Positions 50,111 to 61,558 of a stretch of 64,000 nucleotides of DNA are shown here, piece by piece; the stretch's first letter is position 1, and every line of letters begins with the position of its first letter. This stretch comes from Tetragonia tetragonoides. Lineage: Eukaryota > Streptophyta > Magnoliopsida > Caryophyllales > Aizoaceae. The DNA lies in the NCBI GenBank assembly GCA_038025085.1, contig CM076154.1, positions 31,798,501 through 31,862,500 of the forward strand, in the 5' to 3' direction. The notes below the pieces were generated by a model that saw only the letters and a list, made by a program, of their open reading frames with translations, had not been told where the DNA came from and searched no databases. Position numbers and translations under genes: made by a program.

Positions 50111-50753
50111 CCTCGCAGGGTACCATATGTAAGGTCCTGTCCCTTCATCGTCATTTTATCTCTTTATTTTTTACTCTTCATTTGGTTGATTTTTCTTCTT
50201 CCCTTTTTTTTTTTTTTATCTGTCCTCTTCTTCTTTTTTTCATCCCTTTCATGCAAAATGCTTATGATTTTTCAATAAAAATTGCCTTACGGCAGAACAT
50301 TTCTTTCTTTATTTTTGAAAACACCTCTCTTTTAATTTGAAAGTTCAATTCATCATTTTTTTTAAAAATCATCTTTCCAAACTTTTCGGAATTTTTTTTT
50401 AAAATAAAATCCGGGTTCATTTTTCTCATAAATCATTCCCCAAATTTCCGGAATAAAATCCGAGTTCATTTTTTTCATAAAAGACATAATTAAGCTATTA
50501 GTGAAGTTCATGTTCATCCAAGGATGGCACATTAGTTCACTAATGAACTATGTTAATGGCTCTTTTGAATTTTATTCACATAATTCAAATATCTCCCAAG
50601 ATGGTAAGGTTTGAATGCATGGGGGGTATTAATGGCCATTTTTGTGCAAAGGCTATTGCATGCTTGTATAGGTTGTAAATGGTGTAGCTAGGTGGTTGAG
50701 TGTTGGATCTTCTTCCATCCTCTTTATAAGCATAAGATGATCATCTTCATGCA

Positions 50754-52334
50754 TTGTACCAATCCATCTTCTTCATCTTCTCATTCATCTTCTTCCTCAC
50801 TTATTTTCATGTCTTTTCAAAGCCATTTCCTATGGATAAGTTTTCAAATTATGAAGTTGATAAAGACTTCAAGCATGAACTTGTTCATTTTACAAAAAAT
50901 GTCAAACCAAAAGAAACACATCCACTTTTACTCTTCATAAACTCCATTCAACCCTTCCTCAACCTTAAAATCAATTGGGAGCTTATTAAAGCTTCTCTTC
51001 CTTATTGGGACAAAGAGGAAAACTTGTTTCGATTTGGTACCCAAGAGCTTTGCCCTCTTGTTTAAGAGGTTGAGGGCATATTTTCCTTCCCTAACAAGGG
51101 CAATCTCATCACCCCCCTTGCAAGATTATGTCAAGAAAGAGACGTAAGCCTTGTTCTAGGCCTTCCCTTTTTCACTTCAAGAAACTTCCTAATGAGAGAA
51201 AACCTTCTTCTTGAGAGTATTTTTTCAAGGTTTAAGCCATCACAAGGTTATTTTGAGATGCAAAAAGGGGTGTCTTATGAATATGCAAGGTTGAATGCCC
51301 TTGTTTTAATTTTGATGGGCACTTATTTTTTTAGGGAGTAGAAAAATTTATGTAGTGCTAGATGCCTTGGGCTCATAAAAAATATTGAGTTGAAGGGAAG
51401 AATAGCTCCACTCATTCTTGGTGAGACCCTTGTGGGTGTTGACAAATTTTCTCAAGATCCTTCTTCCTTCATGAAGGGTTGTCCCCTCCTTCTCCACATT
51501 TGGTTGTATGAGAAGTTCAACCTCCTCAACGCTCCATCACGTTCTTACAAGCCTAGGAGTGTACAAACAAGGGGGAGATCAAACAAATGCAAAAGCCTTG
51601 AGGAAAAAGGGAATTGGGGTGATGCATTTCAAGGGGAAATCAATTGGGTACAACCATTTTTTGCCCTTAAGGAGGTGGTATACTCCATAGAAGGCTATCA
51701 AAGTGTCCCGCTCCTGGGATTAGCTCACATCACATTTTACCAACCATAGCGTTGCCTTCGTCAAATGGGTTACCGCCAAGTCTTGCTCGACCTTCCTCCC
51801 AAGACATGCTTCACCAAAGAGGCGTACCTCCCCGATTTTAAAAGCATGGCTTCACTTTGGGGGTATAAGAAGATTTTTCAAACTTCTCCAACTCTTCATG
51901 ATGCTACTTTAGAAGATAAGTATGCATTTTGGCTAATTAATCATTTAATTAGCAAGGGAAAGCTCCAAGGGAGTGAAAATAGCGAAACGAGCCACATTGG
52001 GCCTGTTGAAGGGCGTTTTGGGCCTGTCTAGAGGGCTGGTGGGCCCCACTGGGCCGGGCATGGGTCTGCTGGCGGGTCCTTGGGTCAGGTGGGCGGGTCG
52101 GGTGATGGTTCAGGTGGACGGGCTGGGCTGCAGGGAGGGGTCGGGTTGGTCGGGTCAAGTGGGGTGAGTGGGTTGGTGATGATTGAGGGAGGTGGGCTGG
52201 GAATGAGAGAGAGAGTGGGGCTTGGGGTTGGGAATAATTGGGCTGAAAGGGAAAGGGAGAGTTGGGTTGATGAGGCAAGTGGGCTGGAGAGAGAGAGAGA
52301 AAGGAGAAAGAAAGGGAAGTGGGTTGGGGAATAA
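50754..52334 (+). pseudogene. Antisense DUF7745-like (plant mobile domain type) gene in element C
   Basis: Opposite to gag-pol, one reading frame of about 527 codons runs from 50754 to 52334, broken only by stops at 51063-51065 (TAA), 51342-51344, 51747-51749 and 52029-52031 (all TAG). No frame change is needed. Visible blocks are ASLPYWDKEENLFRFGTQEL, GCPLLLHIWLYEKFNLL, WVQPFF, YQSVPLLGLAHITFYQP and QMGYRQVLLDLP, in the order I know from DUF7745 / plant mobile domain proteins found in retroelements. The last 90 codons are Gly/Arg-rich. Function unknown; such proteins have been linked to transposase-derived domains. The start may be farther upstream than 50754 (a start at 50826, MDKFSNYEVDK, is also possible). 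Confidence 0.72.
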
Positions 52335-52767
52335 ATTGGGCCGAAAAGGAATTGGGAGAGAGGGAAGTGAACTAGTTTGGTGGGGGAGGGGTTTGATTGA
52401 GTTGGGCTCAAGTTGCTTTTTTGTGGTTCAATTAAAATGTAAGGAAAAGGAAATCTGAGCCCAAATGTTACAATTCAATTTTATTTTTTTTTTTTTTTTG
52501 AGCTAAGAAACTGTAGTAGACTTAATTTTAGACTAAAAGAAGAGAAATAGGAATTATGTAATTCTCTTTTTTAATCATATCAAGTTTTGTATGTAGTAAA
52601 AAGACTTATTAAAGTCTTTATGAAATGAAAGTCTATTTATGGTGGTAATTCCATTTTCTCATTTATTTATGCACATGAATATGATTTTAACCATGAATGC
52701 AAAATATATGATTAAACAAGTACTCAAACTTGACATCACCAATTTTATAGTCCAAGTCCAAAATTCA

Positions 52768-52770
<3 letters not shown>

Positions 52771-52819
<49 letters not shown>
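52771..52819. repeat. (AT)n microsatellite
   Basis: About 25 TA units between the antisense gene and the integrase end of element C. Confidence 0.95.
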
Positions 52820-52822
<3 letters not shown>

Positions 52823-52960
52823 CTTAAATTTTACAAATTTGGATTCAAATTTCCAAATTACGAACTAATTCCACATTTTCGTTTTTTTTTTTTTTTTGAC
52901 CCTTTTTTTTTTCTTTCTCAAATAGACAATAAACATAACTTTGACCGAATCCTTGTGGAC

Positions 52961-53003
52961 TGCCTACGTATCTCGTTTAAGAGAATTAGGTCAGACGTAG
53001 TTC
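52961..53003. repeat. ACGTAG inverted-repeat motif after integrase of element C
   Basis: TGCCTACGTATCTC, then TTAGGTCAGACGTAGTTC after a short spacer. On the element strand it lies about 80 bp past the integrase stop at 53081. CTACGT and ACGTAG can pair as a short stem. Confidence 0.8.
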
Positions 53004-53080
53004 GGGCTTTTAACCCAGAAATTGATAATAAATTACATAAATATTTTTTAGGGCTCGCACACGAGTTTTTCATACAAATG

Positions 53081-54283
53081 TTACATATATAATGAAAGCA
53101 AATAAATTAAGCATAAAACTTCTTTAATTGGTCCAAATTGGTGAAACTGGGAAATTCGTTGCCGGTCTAGATCGGCTAATCTCACAGCTCCTCCAGATGT
53201 TATCTCTTTTACCAGAAATGGACCGGACCAGTTAGGTCGGAATTTGCCCTTCGGGTCATGCATAGGATCTCTATTCTCCTTTAGAACGAGACCTCCCTCC
53301 TGGATATCTCGATCTCTCACTCTCTTATTAAATGATCGAGCGATGCGACGTTGGTAATTCTGGATGTTGTTGAGAGCTGCGAGTCTCTTTTCACTGGTGA
53401 ATGCAAGCTCTTCGTATCGGGCCTTGTGCCATATTTCTTCAGGAATACCGCTCTCGGCAATAACTCTCAAAGATTTAATCTCCGTTTCGATTGGAAGCAT
53501 GGGTTCCATGCCATACACCAGTGAATACGGTGTTGTCCCAGTTGGCATGCGAATTGACGATTTGAATCCCCAAAGGGCATATGGAAGCTTCTCAGGCCAC
53601 TCCTTTGTTTTCTCAATCATCTTTGACAAAATAGATTTGACTGTTTTGTTAGCTGCCTCAACAGCTCCATTGGTGTGAGGTCGGTATGGTGACGATTGGT
53701 GTTGCTTCACTTTGTACTTTCGGAGAGTTTCCTTGAGGTGCCCCTCAAATTGCGGGCCATTATCAGATATCATCCCGAAAGGGAGACCGTACCGGCATAT
53801 GATGTTCTTGATCACAAACTTGGACACTTGTTGGGCCCCTAGTTTGGAGAATGAGGCTGCTTCAACCCACTTCGAGAAATAATCGATTGCCACCAAGATA
53901 TATTGATGTCCATTGGATGCTTTCGAATTAATTTGTCCAATAATGTCAATGCCCCAGGTTGAGAATGGCCATGGTGACGTAAGATTATGCAACTCCGCAG
54001 AGGGCATATGATTCAAATTTGAGAAAATCTGGCATTTCTTGCAAGCTCTGACAAACTTGTAGCAGTCATGTTCCATAGTGGTCCAGTAATACCCAGTTCG
54101 TAGAATCTTTTTAGAAGGCATTTTCCCGTTCATATGAGGGCCACACTCACCCTCGTGTACTTGTTCCATGATTCTTCGTGCCTCTTTAGAGTCAACACAG
54201 AGCTGGAAGGTCCCGTCAAACCCTTTATGGTATAGCTTGTCCATGTAAAGTGCAAAATGGGACGCAAGCCGACGGATAGCCAA
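53081..54283 (-). pseudogene. pol: Element C integrase
   Basis: A 400-residue frame. The zinc-binding module is His43, His50, Cys81, Cys84. The catalytic residues are Asp113 (GIDIIGQ), Asp174 (ISDNGPQF) and Glu209 (GAVEAANK), with 34 residues between the last two. The C-terminal part contains NWSGPFLVKE and RLADLD and ends LLSLYM. It is in the same frame as the RT segment and separated from it only by the TAA at 54284-54286, so a single nonsense change divided one polyprotein. There is no chromodomain. Confidence 0.93.
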
Positions 54284-56722
54284 TTAATCTTTCTTTGAAC
54301 TTCCCTGAGGATATGAGTAGTCGTTGAGGTAATTCTTGATATCCGTGTACCATGGTTCATCTTCCACGTCTGTAACGAGATTCACATAATCATACGATAT
54401 GGCAGGTTCATGCCGTTCTTCAAGAGTGATGGTCTGAGCTCGAATCTCTCCCTCCCAAACCAAAGTGGTCGCTAGATTGGCTAAAGCATCTATGAAAGTG
54501 TTTTGCTCTCTGGGCAAGTGACGGAAAGTGATGTCATCAAAGCACGGGATGAATTGTTTCAAATATTCCGTGTATATTTGCAATCTCTCATCGAGCACTC
54601 TCCATGCCCCTATGGTTTGGGAAATGATGAGATTAGAGTCACCATACACTGTGAGGCGTCGTGCCCCTGCTTCTAAAGCCGCCTTGACACCATAGATGCA
54701 AGCTTCATATTCAGCTGTATTGTTCGTGGTCGGAAAATCCAACTTGACCGAGAACGGTACATGTAATCCTTCTGAACTAATCAAGAGCACTCCGACTCCA
54801 TTGCCCCTTTTGTTAGAAGCTCCGTCAAAATACATCCTCCATCTGTCTTCTTGTATAGCATGAATGTGCTCATCAGGGAAAGTATCGTCACATTTTTCTT
54901 CAGACATGGGCTCATCTGCCAGAACATCCGCTAGCACTCGCCCTTTTACATATTTCTGATTCAAACATTGGATGTCGAATTCTGACAATAAAGCATGCCA
55001 TCGAGCAATCCTCTCGCTGGTGATTGGTTTATCGAACAAATATTTGATCGGGTCCAACCTCGAGACAAGGTATGTCGTGTGAGCTTGGAGATAATGTTTC
55101 AATTTTCTTGTCGCGTACACCAAGGATATGCACGTCTTTTCCAGAGGATTGTATCGCGTCTCATACTCAAGCAGTTTCTTGCTCAAATAATAAATAGCCA
55201 CTTCTTTTTTCGTACCTTCTTCATATTGAGCCAGAAATGCCCCCATGGCGGTTTCAGTCACTGTGAGGTATAATATCAGAGGCTTTCCTGGTTGCGGGGG
55301 TGCCAAAATTGGGGGATTTTCCAGATAATTCTTCATTTTTTCAAATGCTTTCTGGCAATCATCATTCCATTGATGGGATGTGCCCTTTCTGAGTAGCTTG
55401 AAAATTGGCTCGCATTTCGAGGTGAGTTGGGAAATGAATCTGCTAGTGTATTGAATTCTCCCTAAAAATCCTCGCATTTCTTTCTCAGTTCTCGGTGGCG
55501 GTAGTTCAGAGATGGCTTTCACCTTGTCAGAATCAATTTCGATGCCCCTTTGGCTAACAACGAATCCCAAGAGTTTACCAGACGTAACCCCGAACAGACA
55601 TTTCTGAGGGTTGAGCTTGAGGTTGAACTTTCGGATACGATCGAAGAATATTTTGAGGGAAGAGAAATGATCTTCTCGAATGCGGCTCTTAACTATCATA
55701 TCATCCACATATACTTCGACAATATCGTGAATTAGGTCATGTAAAATTGTCGCCGCAGCTCGTTGATAAGTGGCCCCAACATTTTTCAAACGATAAGGCA
55801 TGACCTTATAGCAATACGTGCCCCAAGGGGTGATGAATGAAGTCTTGATTTGATCTTCTATAGCCATAAGGATCTGATTATATCCTGAAAATCCATCCAT
55901 GAACGAGAACATAGCATGTCTTGCTGTATTATCAACCAACATATCAATGTGTGGCAATGGAAAGCAATCTTTTGGTGATGCAGCATTCAAATCTCGGAAA
56001 TCAATACACATTCTCACTCCACCGTCTTTCTTGGGAACCACAACAATATTTGCCAACCAATCTGGGTGCTTCACCGCTTGTAAAAATCCCGCATCAATCT
56101 GCTTCTGAACTTCTTCTTTAACCTTGAGACTGATCTCTGGCTTCATTCGACGGAGTTTCTGCTGCTTGGGCTTACTATCTGGGAGCAAAGGAAGATGATG
56201 CTTGGCGATGCTGCAGTCGACTCCAGGCATGTCAGCGTAAGACCATGCAAAAACATACACATACTCTCTCAACAACTCAGTGAATGACTCTTGTTCTTCA
56301 GGTGACAAAGATGACCCTATCTTAACTTCTCTTTTATTTTCTTTTGTGCCAATATTTATTATTATGGACTCTTCAATTGGTGATATGCATGTTTGCGGTG
56401 ACTCATTGTCATATGATGATGCATCATGATCAGAATCAAGCTCTTGTGCACAAATATGTTCGGAGAATGGGAAGGGAGTGGTGTTCTCGATATCGGAAAG
56501 GTCATCCGATGAGGGATATTCTGTGGTCGAAGTGGGAGAGTTATCGGTTTCACAATCATCAGACATATGGCTCAGCGAGTGATCTGGCATAGTATTTGAG
56601 TCGGGTGATGATTCTGAGCTAGTGGATGTGTTTAGGCTACTGGATAAGGGTTCGGGGGGATGGTTACCCACATAGACCTTCGTTTCACGCCCTCCTTCTT
56701 TCCCATGATATTCATAACTCAT
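54284..56722 (-). pseudogene. pol: Element C reverse transcriptase, RNase H and second RNase H
   Basis: An open frame of 812 residues starting MSYEYHGKEGG. The first about 130 residues are an acidic Ser/Asp-rich linker. Reverse transcriptase follows with FRDLNAASPKD, and the catalytic YVDD at residues 338-341 in YVDDMIVKS. The classical RNase H starts near YLTVTETAMGAFLAQ. The second, archaeal-type RNase H begins MYFDGASNKRGNG (catalytic Asp about 633), with NNTAEYEACIYG and VYGDSNLIISQ and a later DALANLA. All catalytic residues are present. It ends at a TAA that separates it from integrase in the same frame. Confidence 0.95.
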
Positions 56723-56858
56723 TTTCTCACAATATGCTTGGATTCGATCAAATTGGTGGGATCGAACACATCATCAGCAAAATCTGTCGCCTTGAAGAGT
56801 CGGTTTAGCACTCTGTATCGAATATTTTCAACCCAATCAACATCTTTCCCCTCATTTT

Positions 56859-57311
56859 TCAATTTCTGGTCATGGTTCGGTCATATTCTTCGATATCATT
56901 GAAGAAAATTTCAAGACCCGGAAGTCTTCTTTGTCCTCTTAACTCTAGCCATGGCTCCGGAAAGCCATAATAGAGCCCACTCTGTCCTGATTGCACAAAC
57001 TGTCCGTTCAGAGTTTTGGAAATAGCCTTCGGTGCCCCTTGACTGACATGAGGGTTGTATCCTAACCCTACTCGATCTCTGTTATCCGTCGGCAAAATGG
57101 GTTCTTTGATGCCTCGACCACTCCTCCCAAGGCCGGACCCTGGTATGTGTCCCATTTTCAACATCATTCTTGCCCCTGGTGAATTAGGATTCATGGCCCA
57201 GGTGGCCGGGTGATAGGTAGCAGGTTTGGAGATTGATTTTGTTGTGGAGTTCGTCATCTGGTTCAAGGAAAGGGAAGAGGCATAAGGGCTTTTTGTGGAA
57301 GGTATGAACAT
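56859..57311 (-). pseudogene. Element C G-patch segment
   Basis: A 150-residue frame. ARMMLKMGHIPGSGLGRSGR followed by GIKEPI and GLGY is a G-patch motif, a short glycine-rich nucleic-acid-binding module also present after the protease in some plant Ty3/gypsy polyproteins. It continues with YYGFPEPWLELRGQRRLPGL. It ends with a stop at 56859, before the RT frame at 56722. Upstream it is cut off from the protease by about 1.7 kb holding a second gag module and ACGTAG repeats. Confidence 0.75.
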
Positions 57312-58104
57312 ATGTGCACAAATGCAAGACCATTATGGGTAACATTAAACTCCAATGATTAAAATAAAATCTTTATTTTCTAATTTTTTCGGAAAACAGA
57401 CTTTCCCGCGAATCCTTGGTTTATTTGAAATAAAATTCTTTGTATTTTTCCTCCAAGCCAAACAGAGATAAAAAAACAATAACCAGTTCTCAACATTCTC
57501 AAACTTCTTTTCTTTTTTTTTTGAATTTCTCTCTCATTTTTTTTTTTTTTTTTTTTTGATTTGTTGGTTGGACCGCACCCGAAGGTTGCCTACGTATCTC
57601 CAATGTGAGCAAATAATGTTTTCGAAAATATCGAATATTTTGAAAATGTGTATTGGAGAATCAGGTCCACGTAGTTCTGGGTAACCAACTGAAATTTTCC
57701 TCTTTTTTTTTTAATTTTTTAATTTTTCATTTTTTTTTAGCCGAGCTCGGAAAAGAGCTGCCTACGTACCCCGGTGCATGTGAGTACAAGTGTGTCTAAG
57801 ATGTTGCCAAATCCTACGGGGATCAGGCCATACGTAGTTCTTTTACAGAGTGCTTAAAAAGAGATTTAATTCCTACGGTCGAACTCAAATGAGTTGCCTA
57901 CGTACCCCAAGTGCTCGTGCTTACATGTGTATCTATTCTGGATCATCAAAAGTACACTCTCGAGTCCTATTGGGGATCAGACCAAACGTAGTTCTCGGAA
58001 TGCAAATTATTACATTGGTTAAGACTGAATTAAAAAACTACTCCTGAGTGCCCTCTTATGGGAAGATATGCCCGGGCAATTGGGCATTGGTGTGGCTTCT
58101 TCAA
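57312..58104 (-). other. Non-coding spacer with three ACGTAG inverted repeats
   Basis: Three copies of the paired motif TGCCTACGTAyC...ATCAGrCCA-ACGTAGTTC occur at 57586-57676, 57757-57840 and 57893-57996, with longer spacers than at 52961. The nearest copy is about 110 bp beyond the stop of the second gag module. T-rich runs (57510-57560) separate it from the G-patch segment. Ogre-type Tat elements have an intron between protease and RT; whether this spacer is one cannot be decided here. Confidence 0.7.
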
Positions 58105-58976
58105 CTAGCGGATTTTAACAAATCCTATCCTGACGAGTTCTTCAATCTTTAGGCGTAGGAAGAAACAGTTATCAGTCACATGTGCGAATTTCTGGCAATA
58201 ATCGCAGTACTTGGTGGTATCCAAGTGTAGTGGCAGCCCTTGAGGCGGAGGAGGCAATGGCGTTATCAAGCCTTGGCACAGAAGCCGCCCAAATGCATAG
58301 CTCAGAGGTTCCTGCAGTGGCTCAAGTTGGTGTGGCTATCGGGGAACTTGCGGTGCTTGAGGGAGAGGTATGTCTCCATCTGAAGTGTAGTGGCTGTAAG
58401 GATCGGGTGCTTGTCTTATCCTCTTGATCTTTTCGAGTTCAAGAGCATAACTGTGTGCCTCGAGATCCTCTAATTTATGGTACATCTTCTGGCTCATCTC
58501 TTGAAATAAAGGTCTTGCGACCCTTTTACAATCCAGATAAGGCTCTCTCTTAGTGTCGGTTAATAGAGCACCTTCTTGCACTGCTCCTTCCATCTGGCAA
58601 TATAAGTCGTGAATAACTCACCAGGTAGTTGTTGCATGTTTTCCAGTTTCAACTTCTCTACCATATCACTTGATCCAGCGTTCACCCAGTCTATGAATGC
58701 AGTTGCCAGATTCTGCCATGAGCCGAGTTGATAAGGTACCAAATTGAAGTACCACTCCCGGGCTCTTCCTTCCAAACTTTTCCCAAAGTAGTAGGGGAAA
58801 AATTCTTCACTGATCTCAAGAGGATACAATTCGTGCACAAAATACTTCAGATGGGTCTGGGGCTCACCTTTCCCGTTAAACTTTGTGAATTCAGGAATGT
58901 TCACATTTCGAGGGATACGGAGTCCTGGAATCAGAATTAACAACTCGGTATCGATCTTCTCCTTTGCGGCAAACAT
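58105..58976 (-). pseudogene. gag: Second gag module of element C
   Basis: From 58976 the frame reads MFAAKEKIDTELLILIPGLR, then FTKFNGKGEPQTHLKYF and EWYFNLVPYQLGSWQ, a second Retrotrans_gag core. After a frame change near 58560-58590 come YLDCKRVARPLF and a helical part, and after a further change the knuckle CDYCQKFAHVTDNC (canonical C-x2-C-x4-H-x4-C) and the stop at 58105-58107. It is complete from core to knuckle but lies after the protease. The first gag of this element has a C-x2-H-x4-H-x4-C knuckle instead. It is fused in frame to the protease segment above it. Confidence 0.8.
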
Positions 58977-60554
58977 TTCCAAGTCAGAATCTTCACTACG
59001 AATGTAAGGCTGGCGTATTTCAACAGGGCCACCACTGCCTGCACTAGAGTATGTGCTTACTTCGTAAGAAGATGAATCTGCATCTACCCCATTGAGAAAC
59101 TCCTCTAATCTGTCAACATGATCTGGGAGATCATCATCGCCTGCCGAGATCGCTCCAATTAGGAAACCGTGGAGTCTGTCCCCAAATTCTTCATCCAAAT
59201 GCAATACTGACTCACTAGTAGACGCGATAGTCATAACCTCAAGGTCTCCTGTTAGTGTGACTACACCGTGGGGGCTTTGGAACCGTACCTTTTGATGAAG
59301 TGTCGAAGCGATAGCTCTTGACTGGTGAAGCCATGGTCGACCTAATAGAAGATTGAAGCAGGCAGGTATATCGATCACAAGAAATTCCACATCACGAATC
59401 ACAGGTCCGTATTCAAGAGGCAACTTGATGGTCCCCATTACAATTCTTTTCTCATTGTCATATGCTCGTACTACTTGATTCGAGGGTTCAAGATTGTTGC
59501 GAGAGAATCCAAGTTTCTGGAGAGCTCGAAAAGGACAAACATTCACAGCTGACCCGTTGTCGATCAATACCCAGGAAACTTTCTTACCATTGCATTCCAC
59601 TGTAATGTGGAGAGAGTGATTGTGGTCAACATCCTTTGAGAGATCTCTATCAGAGAATTGGAGTACTTGCGAGGACCCATAGACTAAACCGACCATTTCA
59701 TCCGGAGAGATATCTGAGCTTACCGCCACCTCATTGAAATGCCTAAGCACTGCAGATCGGTGCGGTTGCGAGGTCATGAGTAATTTCCAGATGGATACAT
59801 TAGAGTTCACCTCCTTCATTCTCTTGATAGCTTCATCATCAACATTGTCATATACTGCCACTTCTTTCCCTTTTTCCTTGCGGCGCAAAGCTTCTAAAGG
59901 ATTCTCATCCTCCAGATGTGCAGGTTTGAAATGTATGCTGGTTCTCGTGAGGTGAGCAACTGTGGTGTCTTCATCATCACTAGGGAGATCTTGTAAACAT
60001 ATAGAAAGACAAGAACCATGATTATGCCCCGAGCCTTCTCTCTCAATGATTTCTATCACTGAAGCATCCTCCTCTTCCGCTTCATGATCAAGCATAAGAA
60101 ACCCTCCATTACATTCTAGAGTTGAGCATAGATTGGAGAACATGTTATCCTTAACCTCAAAATGCTTAATAGGCTTCAACATTACTCGTGATCTAGTGGA
60201 CAAGTCCACAATCAAAATTTTTGAGGTAGGAGACAAGGAAACCTCCATGAATCGTGGCTGGATTTCAGTTATCAACTCTGTGGGGTCAATCCCTATTGTA
60301 ACTAGAGATATAGCAGAAATTTGGTTATTCTGATAGCTAGGGAGCGGGTTTTTTGTGATGTTAGGAGGGTTATTGCTGGTTTTGGAGGTATTGATGGTGA
60401 GCTTTCCTTCATCAATTAAATCTTGAATTTTGTGCCTTAAGGCTAAACACGAATCAACTGTGTGTCCTGAATATTGATGGAATTTGCAATGGTCACTCGG
60501 ATTCTGATTAGGCCTTAATGGTGGTGGTGGTCTTGCGGCAAGGGGTTGAATCAT
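58977..60554 (-). pseudogene. pol: Element C gag knuckle and protease segment
   Basis: This segment begins MIQPLAARPPPP. The knuckle CKFHQYSGHTVDSC (Cys23, His26, His31, Cys36) is followed by QDLIDEGKL. After a long linker comes the aspartic protease, VLIDNGSAVNVCP with the catalytic Asp at residue 332. The Thr usual after it is Asn, a variant common in such plant proteases. The partner motif LLLGRPWLHQSRA follows. The frame runs on without a stop into the second gag module. It is separated from gag1 by a one-base frame change at a short A run near 60570. Confidence 0.88.
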
Positions 60555-60565
60555 TCCCGCCTTAG

Positions 60566-61558
60566 TTAACTTTTAAAAGCTTGAGTCAACGACATGCCGA
60601 GGTTAGTGAATGCCCGTCTTGGGGTGAGTTGGAATGCTGTGGATGAGACAATGTTGCTAATTTCTGCAGATTTCCCTGATCCTTGAACTGGCAAATTGTA
60701 AGGTCCTTTTCTGTATCTCGAACTTGATGCTGCTGAGTCATCTTTCTTGACCTCCAATCTAAGAGAATCCTCAATTGCCGACCCCGTGGATATCAAAGCT
60801 TTGAAAGAAGGGAAATACTGGAACATCATTTTTCCTTTCAAGTCCGGTGTGAGATTCCGAACTATCATTTGTATCTGATCCTCCTCTGTTGGCCGGTTTA
60901 TCATTTGAGAAGCCTTAGACCTCCGTCTACTAATGAAAGTAGAGAAAGTCTCGGTAGGATACTGGTAGGTTGTCTCAAGATCTCTCCTGGTCACATCAAC
61001 TTCTTCATTATACTTGTATTGCCGTGTGAATTCCCGGACAATATTGGACCAACTAGCTTTCTTGGAATTATCAAGTTGGAAAAACCACTGGGCTGCAGAC
61101 CCGTCTAGGTATTGCTGAAAGAGTTGGGCAATTAATTGTTCCGATACACCCCATGGACTCATTGCCCCTACATACATCTTAAGAAAAGTTGTGGGACTTT
61201 CGGTTCCATTGAACTTCGATATGTTAGGCATTTTAAACCTGTTTGGGAGACGAGCCGTTGGGAATAGAGCTAGTCCACGAATATCGAGCCACGGCTCGGC
61301 GATTGTCATTCCTTTCAAAACCTCTTTCATCTTTCTGACTTCCTCACCTAGTTTCTCATCCCCTGCTACAGAGCCACACTCAAGATTGAACGGAGTACCA
61401 CCGCCTGGTGTCTCATGTTGTTTGGGTTCTCTGTGGAGTTGGGTTATGGTTTGCTCAATCATATCCTGGCGAGATAATATCAATTGCATCATCTCTCTCA
61501 TTTCGGTCAAAGCATCTGGAGGAGGTGGTGGAGGATTTTGGTCTGGGATATCAGCCAT
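60566..61558 (-). pseudogene. gag: Element C gag1 (capsid part)
   Basis: The start is taken at 61558 (MADIPDQN followed by six Pro). The frame is open farther upstream, but that part is leader-like. A helical region (MREMMQLILSRQDMIEQTI) follows, then EPWLDIRGLALFPT, FKMPNISKFNGTESPTTFLK, AAQWFFQLDN and FISRRRSKASQMINRPTEED, which make up the Retrotrans_gag core. The frame stops at 60566 right after LTQAFKS. The knuckle continues in another frame at 60554, so the break is a single-base frame change, by mutation or conceivably by programmed shifting. Confidence 0.88.
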
